Positions 43,709 to 52,606 of a stretch of 64,000 nucleotides of DNA are shown one piece after another. Position numbers and translations under genes: made by a program. Under the pieces are notes generated by a model. It was not told where the DNA came from and searched no databases. It saw only the letters and a program-made list of their open reading frames with translations. The DNA comes from Niveispirillum sp. (lineage in GTDB: Bacteria; Pseudomonadota; Alphaproteobacteria; Azospirillales; Azospirillaceae). The stretch covers positions 40,368 through 104,367 of the forward strand of contig NZ_JAGOGJ010000010.1 in the NCBI RefSeq assembly GCF_017996735.1, in the 5' to 3' direction. Position 1 is the first letter of the stretch. Each line of letters opens with the position of its first letter.

Positions 43709-44641
43709 ATGACCACCGTCACCGCCCGTCCCCAGGCCCGGCAGGGAGAAGAGAATTTCCCGCTTGGCATTGCGCTCGCCTTTGTGGCCTTCGCGCTCTA
43801 TAGCGGGATGGATGTCACCATCAAGCTGCTGACCAAAAGCTATTCCGTGCCGCAGATCATTGCGCTGAACAGCCTGTTCGCGCTGGGCCCCATCCTGGCC
43901 TATGCCGCCATCTTCGGCGGGTTGTACAATAATCTGCGCACGCGCCGGCCGGTCTATCATGTCATCCGCGCCACCTGCGGCCTGTTCAGCAGTTTTTTTG
44001 CCTTCTGGGCCTATTCGCGCATGCCGATCGCCGATGCCTATGCGCTGGCCTTCACGGCGCCGCTGTTCATCACGGCCCTGGCGGTACCGATCCTGAAGGA
44101 ACCGGTGGGCTGGCGCCGCTGGTCGGCCATCGGTGTGGGCTTTATCGGCGTGCTGGTCATGCTGCGGCCCGGCAGCGGTCTGATCAATCTGGGCTCGCTG
44201 GCCGTGCTGGCGGGCGCGCTGTTCTATTCGGTGGGCATGCTGGTGACGCGTCTGGCCCGCAATACCGAAACCAGCGTGTCCTTTGCCTTCTATGCGACAT
44301 TGGCCAGCGGCACGGTGTTCGGGGCCATGACGCCCTGGCTGGGGCGCATGCCGACGCTGCATGATCTGGGCCTGTCGGCGCTGGGCGGCACCCTGTGCGG
44401 CGTGGCCTTCGTCTGTCTGCTGACCGCATTCCGCAAGGTGCCGGCGGCCGTGGCAGCGCCCTTCCAATATACACAGATCATCTGGGGCGTGCTGTTCGGC
44501 TATCTGGTCTTCGGCGATGTGCCTGACCGGACCCTGTTCATCGGTTTGGCCATCGTGATTTCCAGCGGCCTCTACATCCTCTATCGCGAGACCGTGCTGG
44601 GCCGTCAGGTGACGGCCCCCGCCAAGCGGGAATGCACCTGA
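43709..44641 (+). CDS. EamA/DMT-family transporter (1)
   Basis: Inner-membrane protein of 310 residues with about ten hydrophobic helices arranged as two EamA repeats (residues about 18-150 and 165-300). The internal PLFITALAVPILKEPVGWRRW and APFQYTQIIWGVLFGYLVFGD segments are DMT signatures. Such proteins export or exchange small metabolites such as amino acids or nucleosides; the substrate cannot be predicted. Its stop overlaps the start of the second EamA gene, which has the same layout. Confidence 0.9.
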   Translation: MTTVTARPQARQGEENFPLGIALAFVAFALYSGMDVTIKLLTKSYSVPQIIALNSLFALGPILAYAAIFGGLYNNLRTRRPVYHVIRATCGLFSSFFAFWAYSRMPIADAYALAFTAPLFITALAVPILKEPVGWRRWSAIGVGFIGVLVMLRPGSGLINLGSLAVLAGALFYSVGMLVTRLARNTETSVSFAFYATLASGTVFGAMTPWLGRMPTLHDLGLSALGGTLCGVAFVCLLTAFRKVPAAVAAPFQYTQIIWGVLFGYLVFGDVPDRTLFIGLAIVISSGLYILYRETVLGRQVTAPAKRECT

Positions 44642-45543
44642 TGGAAGGACGGTCGCTGGCCGGCATCGGCTTCTTTGTGCTGGCCACGCTGCTGTTCGGC
44701 ATCATGGATACGCTGATCAAGTATCTGTCGGCCGATTACGGCACCTGGCAGATCATGTTTTTCCGGGCCGCCTTCTCGCTTCTGCCCATTGGCATCCTGA
44801 TCGCGCGCACCGGCGGGCTGATCAGCCTGCGCACAAAAAGCGTGACCGCCCATGCCGCGCGTTCCCTGATGGGCGTGGCGGCCGCCTATGGTTTCTTCTA
44901 TTCGTTCGGGGTCATGCCGCTGGCCGATGTCTATGCCATCGGATTCGCGGCGCCCTTGTTCATGACGGCCCTGTCGGTGCCGGTGCTGAAGGAAAAGGTG
45001 GGCTGGCGGCGCTGGCTGGCGGTGCTGGTCGGCTTCGGCGGCGTCATGGTGATGATGCGGCCGGGACAGGGCGTGTTCAGCCTGCTGGCGCTGATCCCGC
45101 TGGGCGCTGCCTTCTTCTATGCCCTGTCCATGCTGTTCGTCCGCGCCCTGAGCCGGACGGAAAGCAACGGGGCCATCACCTTCTATTTTGTCACCACCCT
45201 GGGTCTGGTCAGCGGCGTCTGCATGATCCCCGGCTTCCGGATACCGGATGCGGAGGGGCTGCTGCTGCTGGCCCTGGTCGGGATCGTGGGCGGGGTGGCG
45301 CAGATCGTCTTCACCCAGGCCTTCCGTCTGGCCGCCCCGTCACTGCTGGCGCCGTTCGAATATGTGGCCATGATCTGGGCCGCCGGATTCGGCTATCTGT
45401 TCTTCGCCGAAGTGCCCGATACTGCCATCTGGACCGGTTGCGCCATCGTGGCGGCATCGGGCCTGTACATCATTCACCGTGAAACCGTGCTGCACCGGCG
45501 GGCGGCGATGGCAACCGGTGCCGACGGAGAAACAATTCGTTAA
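44641..45543 (+). CDS. EamA/DMT-family transporter (2)
   Basis: Second DMT transporter, 300 residues, about ten membrane helices. Matching segments to its neighbour include PLFMTALSVPVLKEKVGWRRW and APFEYVAMIWAAGFGYLFFAEVPD. ATG 44641 overlaps the preceding stop as TGATG; ATG 44632 would add three residues. The tandem copies are clearly paralogues and co-expressed, so they could work as a pair, though most members are single-chain. Confidence 0.9.
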   Translation: MEGRSLAGIGFFVLATLLFGIMDTLIKYLSADYGTWQIMFFRAAFSLLPIGILIARTGGLISLRTKSVTAHAARSLMGVAAAYGFFYSFGVMPLADVYAIGFAAPLFMTALSVPVLKEKVGWRRWLAVLVGFGGVMVMMRPGQGVFSLLALIPLGAAFFYALSMLFVRALSRTESNGAITFYFVTTLGLVSGVCMIPGFRIPDAEGLLLLALVGIVGGVAQIVFTQAFRLAAPSLLAPFEYVAMIWAAGFGYLFFAEVPDTAIWTGCAIVAASGLYIIHRETVLHRRAAMATGADGETIR

Positions 45544-45642
45544 CAGATCGGGTCTGGCCTGTGCGCAACCTCTTGGCGCAGGCCATGCAGATTTGGCATG
45601 CTGTGATCCTGTCGATCCGGCAAGGAAGGTACCCCAGATCCC

Positions 45643-47850
45643 ATGCGATCCACCGGCGCCGCGCGCACCATCGTCTGGCCGGGCCGCCCCGATCCTCTGG
45701 GGGCGACCTGGGACGGTCTGGGTGTCAATTTCGCCCTGTTCTCCGCGCATGCGGAAAAGGTCGAGCTTTGCCTGTTTGACAGCGATGGCAGCCGGGAGAT
45801 CGAACGCATCACCCTGCCGGAATGCACCGACGATGTCTGGCATGCCTATCTGCCGGAAGCGCGGCCGGGCCTGCTCTATGGCTATCGTGTCCATGGGCCT
45901 TACGATCCGTCGCGCGGGCATCGCTTCAATGCCAACAAGCTGCTGCTGGACCCTTACGCAAAGGCGCTGGAAGGGCCGATGCGCTGGTCGGATGCGCATT
46001 TCGGCTATCGCATGGGGGCGGCACGCGAAGACCTGTCCATTGACCGTCGCGACAATGCGCGCGGCATGCCGAAATGCCGGGTGATCGACCCCGCCTTCAC
46101 CTGGGGCCTGGAACGCCGTCCGCGCGTGCCCTGGACCGACACGATCATCTATGAGGCGCATGTGCGCGGCCAGACGCTGCGCCATCCCGACATTGCGCCC
46201 GGCCTGCGCGGCACCTTCACGGGCCTGGCCAGTCAGCCGATGATCGACCATCTGAAGGCGCTGGGCGTTACGGCGGTGGAATTGCTGCCTGTCCATGGCT
46301 TCACCGACGACCGGCATCTGGTGGAACGCTCGCTGCATAATTACTGGGGTTATGCCAGCATCTGCTTCTTTGCGCCCGAACCCCGCTATATGACGGGGCG
46401 GTCGACGCGGGAATTCAAGAACATGGTCGCCCGCCTGCATGATGCGGGGATCGAGGTGATCCTGGACGTGGTCTATAACCACACGGGCGAGGGCAACCAT
46501 CTGGGACCCACGCTCTCCTTCCGCGGCATCGACAATGCCAGCTATTATCTGCTGCATCCGCACGACAAACGCTTCTACCAGGATCATACCGGTACCGGAA
46601 ATACCCTCAACCTGGCTCACCCGCGCGTGTTGCAGATGGTGATGGACAGCCTGCGCCACTGGGTGGTCGACATGCATGTCGACGGGTTCCGTTTCGATCT
46701 GGCAACGACCCTGGCTCGCGAGGCGCATGGCTATGACAGCGGGGCGGGTTTCCTGGATGCCGTGCGTCAGGACCCGGTGCTGGCGGGGGTGAAGCTGATC
46801 GCGGAGCCCTGGGATATCGGTCCCGGCGGCTATCGCGTGGGACAGTTCCCGTCGGGCTGGAGCGAATGGAACGACCGGTACCGGGACACGGTCCGCCGTT
46901 TCTGGCGCGGGGATGAGGGCATGCTGCCGGAACTGGCGGCGCGCCTGACCGGGTCGGCCGACATTTTCGACAATGCCCGCCGCCGCCCCTGGTCCAGCGT
47001 CAATTTTGTCACCAGCCATGACGGTTTCACCCTGGCCGATCTCGTCTCCTACAACGCCAAGCACAATGAGGCGAACCAGGAGGGCAACCGTGACGGCCAT
47101 GATGCCAATTTCTCCAACAATCACGGGGTCGAGGGGCCGACAGACGATCCGGTGATCAAGGCCGTCCGCCACCGGCAGGCCCGCAACATGCTGGCCACAC
47201 TGCTGCTGTCGCAGGGCACGCCCATGCTGACGGCGGGTGACGAGTTGCTGCGCAGCCAGCAGGGCAACAACAACGCCTATTGCCAGGATAACGAGGTGAG
47301 CTGGATCGACTGGCCCGGCGTGGGGCAGGATGAACGGGCGATGACCCGCTTCGTGGCCCGCCTGACGGGCCTGCGGCGTACCCATCCCGTGCTGCGCCGG
47401 GGCCGCTTCCTGCACGGGCGGGAAGTGTCGCCGGACGGGCTGAAGGACATCACCTGGATCAACCCGCAAGGGGTGGAAAAGGCCGCGGAGCAGTGGCGCG
47501 ACGGGCAGGCCCGTTGCCTGGGCCTGCTGTTGAACGGCCGGGCGGGGCCGCATCTGGCGGTCGACGGCACCCCCTCGCTGGATGGGGTGCTGCTTTTGAT
47601 CGTCAATGCGGGGGAGGCGGCGGCCGATTTCATCCTGCCCGCCCTGCCGGGGGGCGAAGGGTGGCGCTGCCTGCTGGATACCGGCGATGAGGAGGGGCGG
47701 CCCACGGCGCTGCCCGGCGTCTGGCTTACGGCCACGGGCAGGCCCGTCTCCTTGCCCGGCCGCACATGCTGGCTATATGAACTGGTTGAAACGCAGGGGG
47801 GCGTGAGCATCCCGACGTCTTCCGGCCTGGGAGGGCCGGCCCATGCCTGA
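45643..47850 (+). CDS. glgX: glycogen debranching enzyme GlgX
   Basis: GH13 isoamylase-type debranching enzyme, 735 residues, removing short alpha-1,6 branches from phosphorylase-limit glycogen. An N-terminal CBM48-like domain (GVNFALFSAHAEKVELCLFD, YGYRVHGPYDP) precedes the barrel. The catalytic residues predicted are Asp352 (GFRFDLA), Glu388 (IAEPWDIG) and Asp460 (TSHDGFTL). No other glycogen gene lies in the window, unlike the usual glgBXCA cluster. Its last 8 bases overlap the receiver-protein gene. Confidence 0.95.
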   Translation: MRSTGAARTIVWPGRPDPLGATWDGLGVNFALFSAHAEKVELCLFDSDGSREIERITLPECTDDVWHAYLPEARPGLLYGYRVHGPYDPSRGHRFNANKLLLDPYAKALEGPMRWSDAHFGYRMGAAREDLSIDRRDNARGMPKCRVIDPAFTWGLERRPRVPWTDTIIYEAHVRGQTLRHPDIAPGLRGTFTGLASQPMIDHLKALGVTAVELLPVHGFTDDRHLVERSLHNYWGYASICFFAPEPRYMTGRSTREFKNMVARLHDAGIEVILDVVYNHTGEGNHLGPTLSFRGIDNASYYLLHPHDKRFYQDHTGTGNTLNLAHPRVLQMVMDSLRHWVVDMHVDGFRFDLATTLAREAHGYDSGAGFLDAVRQDPVLAGVKLIAEPWDIGPGGYRVGQFPSGWSEWNDRYRDTVRRFWRGDEGMLPELAARLTGSADIFDNARRRPWSSVNFVTSHDGFTLADLVSYNAKHNEANQEGNRDGHDANFSNNHGVEGPTDDPVIKAVRHRQARNMLATLLLSQGTPMLTAGDELLRSQQGNNNAYCQDNEVSWIDWPGVGQDERAMTRFVARLTGLRRTHPVLRRGRFLHGREVSPDGLKDITWINPQGVEKAAEQWRDGQARCLGLLLNGRAGPHLAVDGTPSLDGVLLLIVNAGEAAADFILPALPGGEGWRCLLDTGDEEGRPTALPGVWLTATGRPVSLPGRTCWLYELVETQGGVSIPTSSGLGGPAHA

Positions 47851-48853
47851 CTATGATTTCCGTTCGCTGGCCGTGGTCGTCGTTGATCGCGAGGTCAACA
47901 CCCGGCGCCTCCTGCGCGGCATCCTGGCGCGCCTGGGCGTTGAGAAGATCCTGGATCTGGCCGGCACCGCCGACGTGGCCACCGCCATGATCGCCATCCA
48001 GCCCGACCTGCTGTTCATCGATGCCGATGCGCCGGACCCGGAGGGGCTGAAATTTGTGCAGGGCCTTCGCCATGCGCAGGCGCCGCACAACCCCTTCATC
48101 GGCGTCATCGCCACCACATGGCAACCCACGCAGCCCTTGCTGATGCGGTTCAACGCCACCGGCGCCGATGACATCATGGTCAAGCCGTTCAGCGCCAAAC
48201 AGGTGCAGGACCGGCTGATCAACCTGATCGAAGCGCGCAAGAACTTCGTCGTCACCGCCGATTATATCGGCCCCGACCGCCGCCGGCAGCCGCGCGAAGG
48301 CATCCAGATTCCGCTGTTCGAGGTGCCGAACACCCTGCGCCTGAAGGCATCGGGCCAGTTCGACCGCAACCGGGCGGCCGAGGCCATCGCCGATTCCATG
48401 GAAGCCATCAATGTCCAGAAGATCGTGCGCGCGGGTTTCCAGGTGGCGTTCCTGATCGATTTCGCCTGTCCCGGCCTGATGGTGGGGGCCGATCGCATGG
48501 CGGCTGACCATCTGGTCCGCGCCGGCGTGGCGCTGGAGGATCTGATGCGCCGGCTGCGGCCGGATAACGACCTGCGCGGGCAGGCGGAATCCTATGCGGC
48601 CACCATCCGGGCCACGCTGGACCTGTTCAAATCCGCCCCCGGCCGGCCGCTGATCGGGGTGCAACCCCTGCGCGCGGCCGCCATCGGGTTGGCCGCGCTG
48701 ACTTCCCGCCGTGTCGATTTGACATTGGTGGAGAATGAGGTGCGCGGCGCCGTCACGGCCTATCGCAACCGTCTGGCCCAGATCGCCCAGGCCAAGGCGG
48801 GGCAGCAGCAGAGCGCGGACAAGGACGGCGATACGGAAAAACAGGCGGGTTGA
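47843..48853 (+). CDS. response-regulator-like receiver protein with unassigned C-terminal domain
   Basis: Protein of 336 residues. Residues about 8-130 form a CheY-like receiver: phospho-acceptor Asp60 (LLFIDADAPDPEG), Thr91 region (VIATTW) and Lys114 (IMVKPFS). The usual acidic pair near the N-terminus is reduced to VVVDREVN (Asp15, Glu17), and the D-x-x-M-P motif is altered to DADAPD. After YIGPDRRRQPREG, itself a motif in several alphaproteobacterial receiver proteins, comes an unassigned helical domain. No DNA-binding or enzyme output is visible. It starts inside glgX with an 8-base overlap. Confidence 0.85.
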   Translation: MPDYDFRSLAVVVVDREVNTRRLLRGILARLGVEKILDLAGTADVATAMIAIQPDLLFIDADAPDPEGLKFVQGLRHAQAPHNPFIGVIATTWQPTQPLLMRFNATGADDIMVKPFSAKQVQDRLINLIEARKNFVVTADYIGPDRRRQPREGIQIPLFEVPNTLRLKASGQFDRNRAAEAIADSMEAINVQKIVRAGFQVAFLIDFACPGLMVGADRMAADHLVRAGVALEDLMRRLRPDNDLRGQAESYAATIRATLDLFKSAPGRPLIGVQPLRAAAIGLAALTSRRVDLTLVENEVRGAVTAYRNRLAQIAQAKAGQQQSADKDGDTEKQAG

Positions 48854-48902
48854 AACAGGCGCGACGGAGAAGCCCCCACCTCTGTGGCGGGGGAGGGGGA
48901 CC

Positions 48903-49199
48903 TCAGGGCGTATCCACCGGCTTAGGCGCCCGGGCGGCGTCCAGTTCCTTCTGCAACCGGTCGGCGCGGGCCTGATGCTGACGTGCGGCGCGGCGGTGGC
49001 TGTGGTGGCCCAGCCAGACGGTCAACCCCCCGGCGAAGAACCCGACCACCAGCGTGACCAGCACCAGGGCGAAGGCCGGCACCTCCACCGATCCGACCAG
49101 GGGCCAGAGCGCCAGTTGCACCGGCGTCAGGTTCGACACGGCGAACGAGATGGCCAGCGCCGTCAATGGCAGGGTGATGATCCAGGACAGATAGCGCAC
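48903..49199 (-). CDS. LapA-domain membrane protein (DUF1049)
   Basis: Inner-membrane protein of 98 residues with the LapA layout: two membrane helices (LSWIITLPLTALAISFAVSN and FALVLVTLVVGFFAGGLTVW) joined by the conserved PVQLALWP region, and a C-terminal cytoplasmic basic coiled-coil (ARQHQARADRLQKELDAA). In E. coli LapA/LapB regulate LpxC turnover and so LPS synthesis; here only the LapA-like partner is present. GTG 49199 is preceded by GAGGGGG. It converges with the receiver gene. Confidence 0.88.
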   Translation of the reverse strand: MRYLSWIITLPLTALAISFAVSNLTPVQLALWPLVGSVEVPAFALVLVTLVVGFFAGGLTVWLGHHSHRRAARQHQARADRLQKELDAARAPKPVDTP

Positions 49200-49227
49200 G
49201 GGTCGACCCCCTCGGTAGCGTCAGACA

Positions 49228-49260
49228 GAAAAACGGCCCCGGGCAATGCCAGGGGCCGTA
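49228..49260 (-). terminator. rho-independent terminator after the 50-aa membrane-protein gene
   Basis: Stem ACGGCCCC / GGGGCCGT with an 11-base loop, followed on the minus strand by TTTTT. It separates the small gene at 49329 from the LapA-domain gene. Confidence 0.85.
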
Positions 49261-49328
49261 CAGGTTAGCAGAAAACTTACGGAACAGGGCAACCCGGGGC
49301 GTGGCGGCACGGAGATACCGCCCACCCC

Positions 49329-49481
49329 TCACATCATCGCGGCCCCAACCAACAGGGCGAGCGACAATCCCATCAGGGCCGTGGACACATATTCCAGTCG
49401 CTCCAGGCGCTGGCGCGCGCGGCGCAGGTTGCCGGCCATGTCGGCGCAGGACTCGGCATAGACGCGTCGGGGTTGGAGCAT
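49329..49481 (-). CDS. small single-helix membrane protein (50 aa)
   Basis: A short frame with the marks of a real gene: ATG 49481, GGGAGG about 9 bases before it, and its own terminator 70 bases downstream. The product starts with a basic, Arg-rich part (LRRARQRLERLEYV) and ends in one hydrophobic helix (STALMGLSLALLVGAAMM), i.e. a tail-anchored-like topology. I do not know the family. Small regulators of membrane complexes often look like this, but no partner is evident. Confidence 0.65.
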   Translation of the reverse strand: MLQPRRVYAESCADMAGNLRRARQRLERLEYVSTALMGLSLALLVGAAMM

Positions 49482-49693
49482 GTCTTTCGGCCTCCCATCC
49501 AATCAGCACCGCCGGTTTGGCGGGGCCAGGGTCAAAGGGGGCGGTTCGGCAACAAGAGGGCGGGGAATGCGCTGGGGGGCTGTACTGTCACCCGCTTGCC
49601 GCCGAACCGTCACAAAAGACTGCACCCAAAGGCGGTAGGGGGCAAGGGGAAAAGTACGTTTATAACCTTATGTATGGTCTATACGAAATTTCC

Positions 49694-50329
49694 TTAACCG
49701 CGCTGCAGCAGAAAGACGGACTGAACGCCCAGCCAGTTGGCGCGGAAACTGTCGGCGGGGGCCGGAACGGGCCGGTCATCGGCACCCAAAATCAGGCTGC
49801 GTTCGATGGTGACCCCCATGTCGCGGCACAGATCCACCATGTCGGCGATGGTGCAGAAATGGATATTGGGGGTTTCATACCATTCATGGCCCAGCCGGTC
49901 GGTTACCGGCATGCGCCCGCGGAACACAAGGTCGGCCCGCACGCGCCAATAGCCGAAATTCGGCACCGACACGATGGCATGCCGGCCGATCCGCACCAGA
50001 TGGTCCAGCACCGTGCGCGGGTTGCGCGTGGCCTGGAGTGTCTGCGACAGGATCACATAATCGAACCCGTCGCTGGGATAATCCTTCAGGTCGGTGTCGG
50101 CATCGCCCTGGATCACGGCCAGGCCGCGCGCCACCGATGCCCGCACCCCGTCCATGGACAGTTCGATGCCGCGCCCGTCCACCTGCTTGCGATGCACCAG
50201 GGCGTGCAACAACTCACCGTCGCCGCAGCCGACATCCAGCACGCGGGAACCGGGTTCCACCCAGTCGACAATGCTTTCCAGATCGCTGCGGATGGTGCCG
50301 ACGGGCGGCAGCAGGGAGGTCACGGCCAT
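49694..50329 (-). CDS. metW: methionine biosynthesis protein MetW
   Basis: Class I methyltransferase-fold protein of 211 residues that pairs with MetX for homoserine acylation. SAM motif I is VLDVGCGDGELLHAL; RGIELSMDGVRASVARGLAVIQGD and FDYVILSQTLQATRNP are MetW hallmarks. ATG 50329 lies 5 bases after the metX stop; GTG 50338, overlapping the metX stop as GTGA and with a better AAGG upstream, is an equally likely start that would add three residues. The pair metX-metW is an operon in Alpha- and Betaproteobacteria. Confidence 0.93.
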   Translation of the reverse strand: MAVTSLLPPVGTIRSDLESIVDWVEPGSRVLDVGCGDGELLHALVHRKQVDGRGIELSMDGVRASVARGLAVIQGDADTDLKDYPSDGFDYVILSQTLQATRNPRTVLDHLVRIGRHAIVSVPNFGYWRVRADLVFRGRMPVTDRLGHEWYETPNIHFCTIADMVDLCRDMGVTIERSLILGADDRPVPAPADSFRANWLGVQSVFLLQRG

Positions 50330-50334
50330 GTCTG

Positions 50335-51549
50335 TCACCCAACCTTGGCGGCGATGCCGCGCCGTGCCGCATTGCCTTCGATAAAGCCTCTCGCCACCTG
50401 ATAGAATTCCGGCACATCCAGCAGGAAGGAGTCGTGGCCCTTGTCCGTCTCCACCTCGACGAAGCTGACATTGGCGGCAACGGCGTTCAGGGCGTGGACC
50501 ACGGCCCGGCTTTCGCCGGTGGGGAACAGCCAGTCGCTGGAAAAGCTGATGACGCAGAACTTCACGGGCGTGCCGGTCAGCCGCCCGTCTGGCCCCTTGA
50601 CGCGGAACGCGTTGGCCAGCACCCCGCCATGGTCCACCGCCAGGTCGAAATAATCCATGGCGCGCGTGATATAGAGATAGGAATTGGCGTCGAACCGCTC
50701 GACGAAGCTGATCCCCTGATAGCGCAGATAGCTTTCGACCTGGAAATCGGCGTCGAAACCGAAGGTGATGGATTTGCGGTCCTGCAGGTTGCGTCCGAAT
50801 TTCCGGTGCAGGGCGGGTTCGGACAGATAGGTGATGTGCGCGGCCATGCGCGCCACCGACAGGCCCTTGGTGGGCCGCGTGCCCTGGTTCAGATAGTCGC
50901 CCATACGCCAGTCGGGATCGGCCATGATGGCCTGCCGCCCCACCTCGTGGAAGGCGATGTTCTGCGCGCTGTGCCGGGCGGCGGTGGCGATGGGCAGGCA
51001 GCAATAGACCTTGTCGGGATAGCTGACGGCCCATTGCAGCACCTGCATCCCGCCCATCGACCCGCCGATGACACAGAACAACTGGTCGATGCCCAGATGG
51101 TCGATCAGCGCCTTCTGCGCGCGCACCATGTCGGCGATGGTGATCACGGGAAAATTCAGCGCCCAGGGGGCGCCGGTCTGGGCGTCGATCTCCTTCGGTC
51201 CCTCGCTGCCCATGCAGCCGCCGATGACGTTGGAGCAGATGACGAAGAACCGGTCCGTATCCACGGGCCTGCCGGGACCCACCATCAGGTCCCACCAGCC
51301 GGGCTTGCCCGTCACGGGGTGGCGTTCGGCCACATACTGGTCGCCCGTCAGCGCATGGCAGACCAGCACGGCGTTCGACCGGTCGGCATTCAGGGTTCCA
51401 TAGGTGCGATAGGCCAGCCGGAAACCGGTCAAGGCGCCACCGCCATCCAGTTCCAGCGGCTGGTCGGTTCCCAGGCGCACGGTTCCGGCCGGGTCCGAAA
51501 CGGCGGCTTGGCTTGGGTCCTGGCTTGTCGCGTCGAAGGCAACGGTCAT
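50335..51549 (-). CDS. metX: homoserine O-acetyl/succinyltransferase MetX
   Basis: Alpha/beta-hydrolase-fold acyltransferase (404 residues) that acylates homoserine in the first committed step of methionine synthesis. Nucleophile Ser164 is in GGSMGGMQ, with [11 protein letters not shown] near residue 64, [11 protein letters not shown] near 111, and the Asp and His of the triad in SSDWLFPT and KGHDSFLL. Whether the donor is acetyl- or succinyl-CoA cannot be read with confidence. ATG 51549 starts [10 protein letters not shown]; the longer frames to 51622 and 51624 are leader. Confidence 0.95.
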   Translation of the reverse strand: MTVAFDATSQDPSQAAVSDPAGTVRLGTDQPLELDGGGALTGFRLAYRTYGTLNADRSNAVLVCHALTGDQYVAERHPVTGKPGWWDLMVGPGRPVDTDRFFVICSNVIGGCMGSEGPKEIDAQTGAPWALNFPVITIADMVRAQKALIDHLGIDQLFCVIGGSMGGMQVLQWAVSYPDKVYCCLPIATAARHSAQNIAFHEVGRQAIMADPDWRMGDYLNQGTRPTKGLSVARMAAHITYLSEPALHRKFGRNLQDRKSITFGFDADFQVESYLRYQGISFVERFDANSYLYITRAMDYFDLAVDHGGVLANAFRVKGPDGRLTGTPVKFCVISFSSDWLFPTGESRAVVHALNAVAANVSFVEVETDKGHDSFLLDVPEFYQVARGFIEGNAARRGIAAKVG

Positions 51550-51624
51550 GGTTGCTGGCGGTCCCGTCCGGTCGTGCGACCCGGTATGGCGGGCCCCCAG
51601 GGGCCCTGCCGGGCTGGGGCACAA

Positions 51625-51653
51625 CAGCTATGAAGGGGGGCGTCGGGTGTCAA
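51625..51653 (-). promoter_or_regulatory. predicted promoter of metX-metW
   Basis: A consensus -35 TTGACA with TAGCTG 17 bases on (minus strand), about 75 bases before the metX start. I looked for a SAM-II type riboswitch in the leader, common before metX in alphaproteobacteria, and did not find its core. Confidence 0.4.
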
Positions 51654-51726
51654 TGTTTTCTTTGATTTCGGGAGGGCATCCCGCCTAATACTATCCGCCT
51701 CCCGAAGGACCAAAGCCCGGCCCTGC

Positions 51727-52593
51727 ATGTCCACCAAACCCACCCTGGATGAATTGCGCCGCCAGATCGATCTGATCGATGCGGAGATCCACACGCTGCT
51801 GATGCGCCGCGCGCAGGTGGTGGAGGTGGTGGCCAAGGTCAAACCGCCCGGCCGCCCCCATATCCGCCCCGGCCGCGAGGCGGAGATCGTGCGCAATCTG
51901 GTGGAACGGCACAGCGGCGCCTTTCCCGTGGATGCCCTTGTGCGCATCTGGCGGGAGATGATCGCCGCCCTGACCCGGATCCAGGGTCCCCTGGGCGTTG
52001 CCGTGGTCTGCCCGAACGATGTGCAAAGCCCGCTCTGGGACAATGCCCGCGACCATTTCGGCTCCACCACGCCCACCTTCGCCGTGAACACGCCCATGGC
52101 CGCCCTGCGCGCCGTGTCGGAAGGGACGGCGACGCTGGCCGTCGTGCCCTGGCCGGAGGAGGATGACAATGATCCGTGGTGGCGGTTCATCCTGTCGCCC
52201 GATCCCAAGACCCCGCGCATCATCGCGCGCCTGCCCTTCCTGCGTGTGGAAGGACAGTCCGTGGGCCGCGAAGGCGGTGACGCCCTGGTCCTGGCCGCCG
52301 TGCCGATGGAAGCCACGGGCGACGACCGCACGCTTCTGGCCGTGGAAGTGACCCAGGATGTCAGCCGCGGCCGGCTGAAGGATGTGCTGGAAGGCGCCGG
52401 ATTCGCCACCTTGCAGTTGCGCACCCACCATCTGCCCGGTGGCGGCGGGGCCGTGCATCTGGTGGAGGTCGAAGGTTTCGTGCCGCTTGACGACCCCCGG
52501 CTGGCCGCCGCCCGTCAGCGACTGGGCGACAGCGCCGGCAGCGTGCTGCCCATCGGCGCCTATGCCACACCGGTGGTGCTGCCGAAGGGGTGA
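51727..52593 (+). CDS. chorismate mutase with degenerate prephenate dehydratase/ACT-like tail
   Basis: Protein of 288 residues. Residues 1-87 form an AroQ-type chorismate mutase (LDELRRQIDLIDAEIHTLL, RRAQVVEVVAKVK, RPGREAEIV, IWREMIAALTRIQ), converting chorismate to prephenate. Residues about 88-205 look like a shortened prephenate dehydratase domain: GVAVVCPND, an NARDHFG helix, AALRAVSEGTATLAVVPWPEE. The essential TRF motif is missing and the region is too short. Residues about 210-275 resemble an ACT regulatory domain (LLAVEVTQDVSRGRLKDVL). So it is probably a relic of a PheA P-protein that keeps mutase activity. It diverges from metX. Confidence 0.82.
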   Translation: MSTKPTLDELRRQIDLIDAEIHTLLMRRAQVVEVVAKVKPPGRPHIRPGREAEIVRNLVERHSGAFPVDALVRIWREMIAALTRIQGPLGVAVVCPNDVQSPLWDNARDHFGSTTPTFAVNTPMAALRAVSEGTATLAVVPWPEEDDNDPWWRFILSPDPKTPRIIARLPFLRVEGQSVGREGGDALVLAAVPMEATGDDRTLLAVEVTQDVSRGRLKDVLEGAGFATLQLRTHHLPGGGGAVHLVEVEGFVPLDDPRLAAARQRLGDSAGSVLPIGAYATPVVLPKG

Positions 52594-52606
52594 TGGGAGG
52601 GGGGCG

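Noticed and set aside
49694..51622. A 642-codon minus-strand frame covering metW and most of metX
   Set aside because: Only its C-terminal third is a real protein (MetW). The rest is the wrong frame of metX, whose own frame shows the complete MetX motifs.
51550..51726. SAM-II riboswitch before metX
   Set aside because: Its conserved core could not be found in the leader; only GC-rich hairpins and a promoter are visible.
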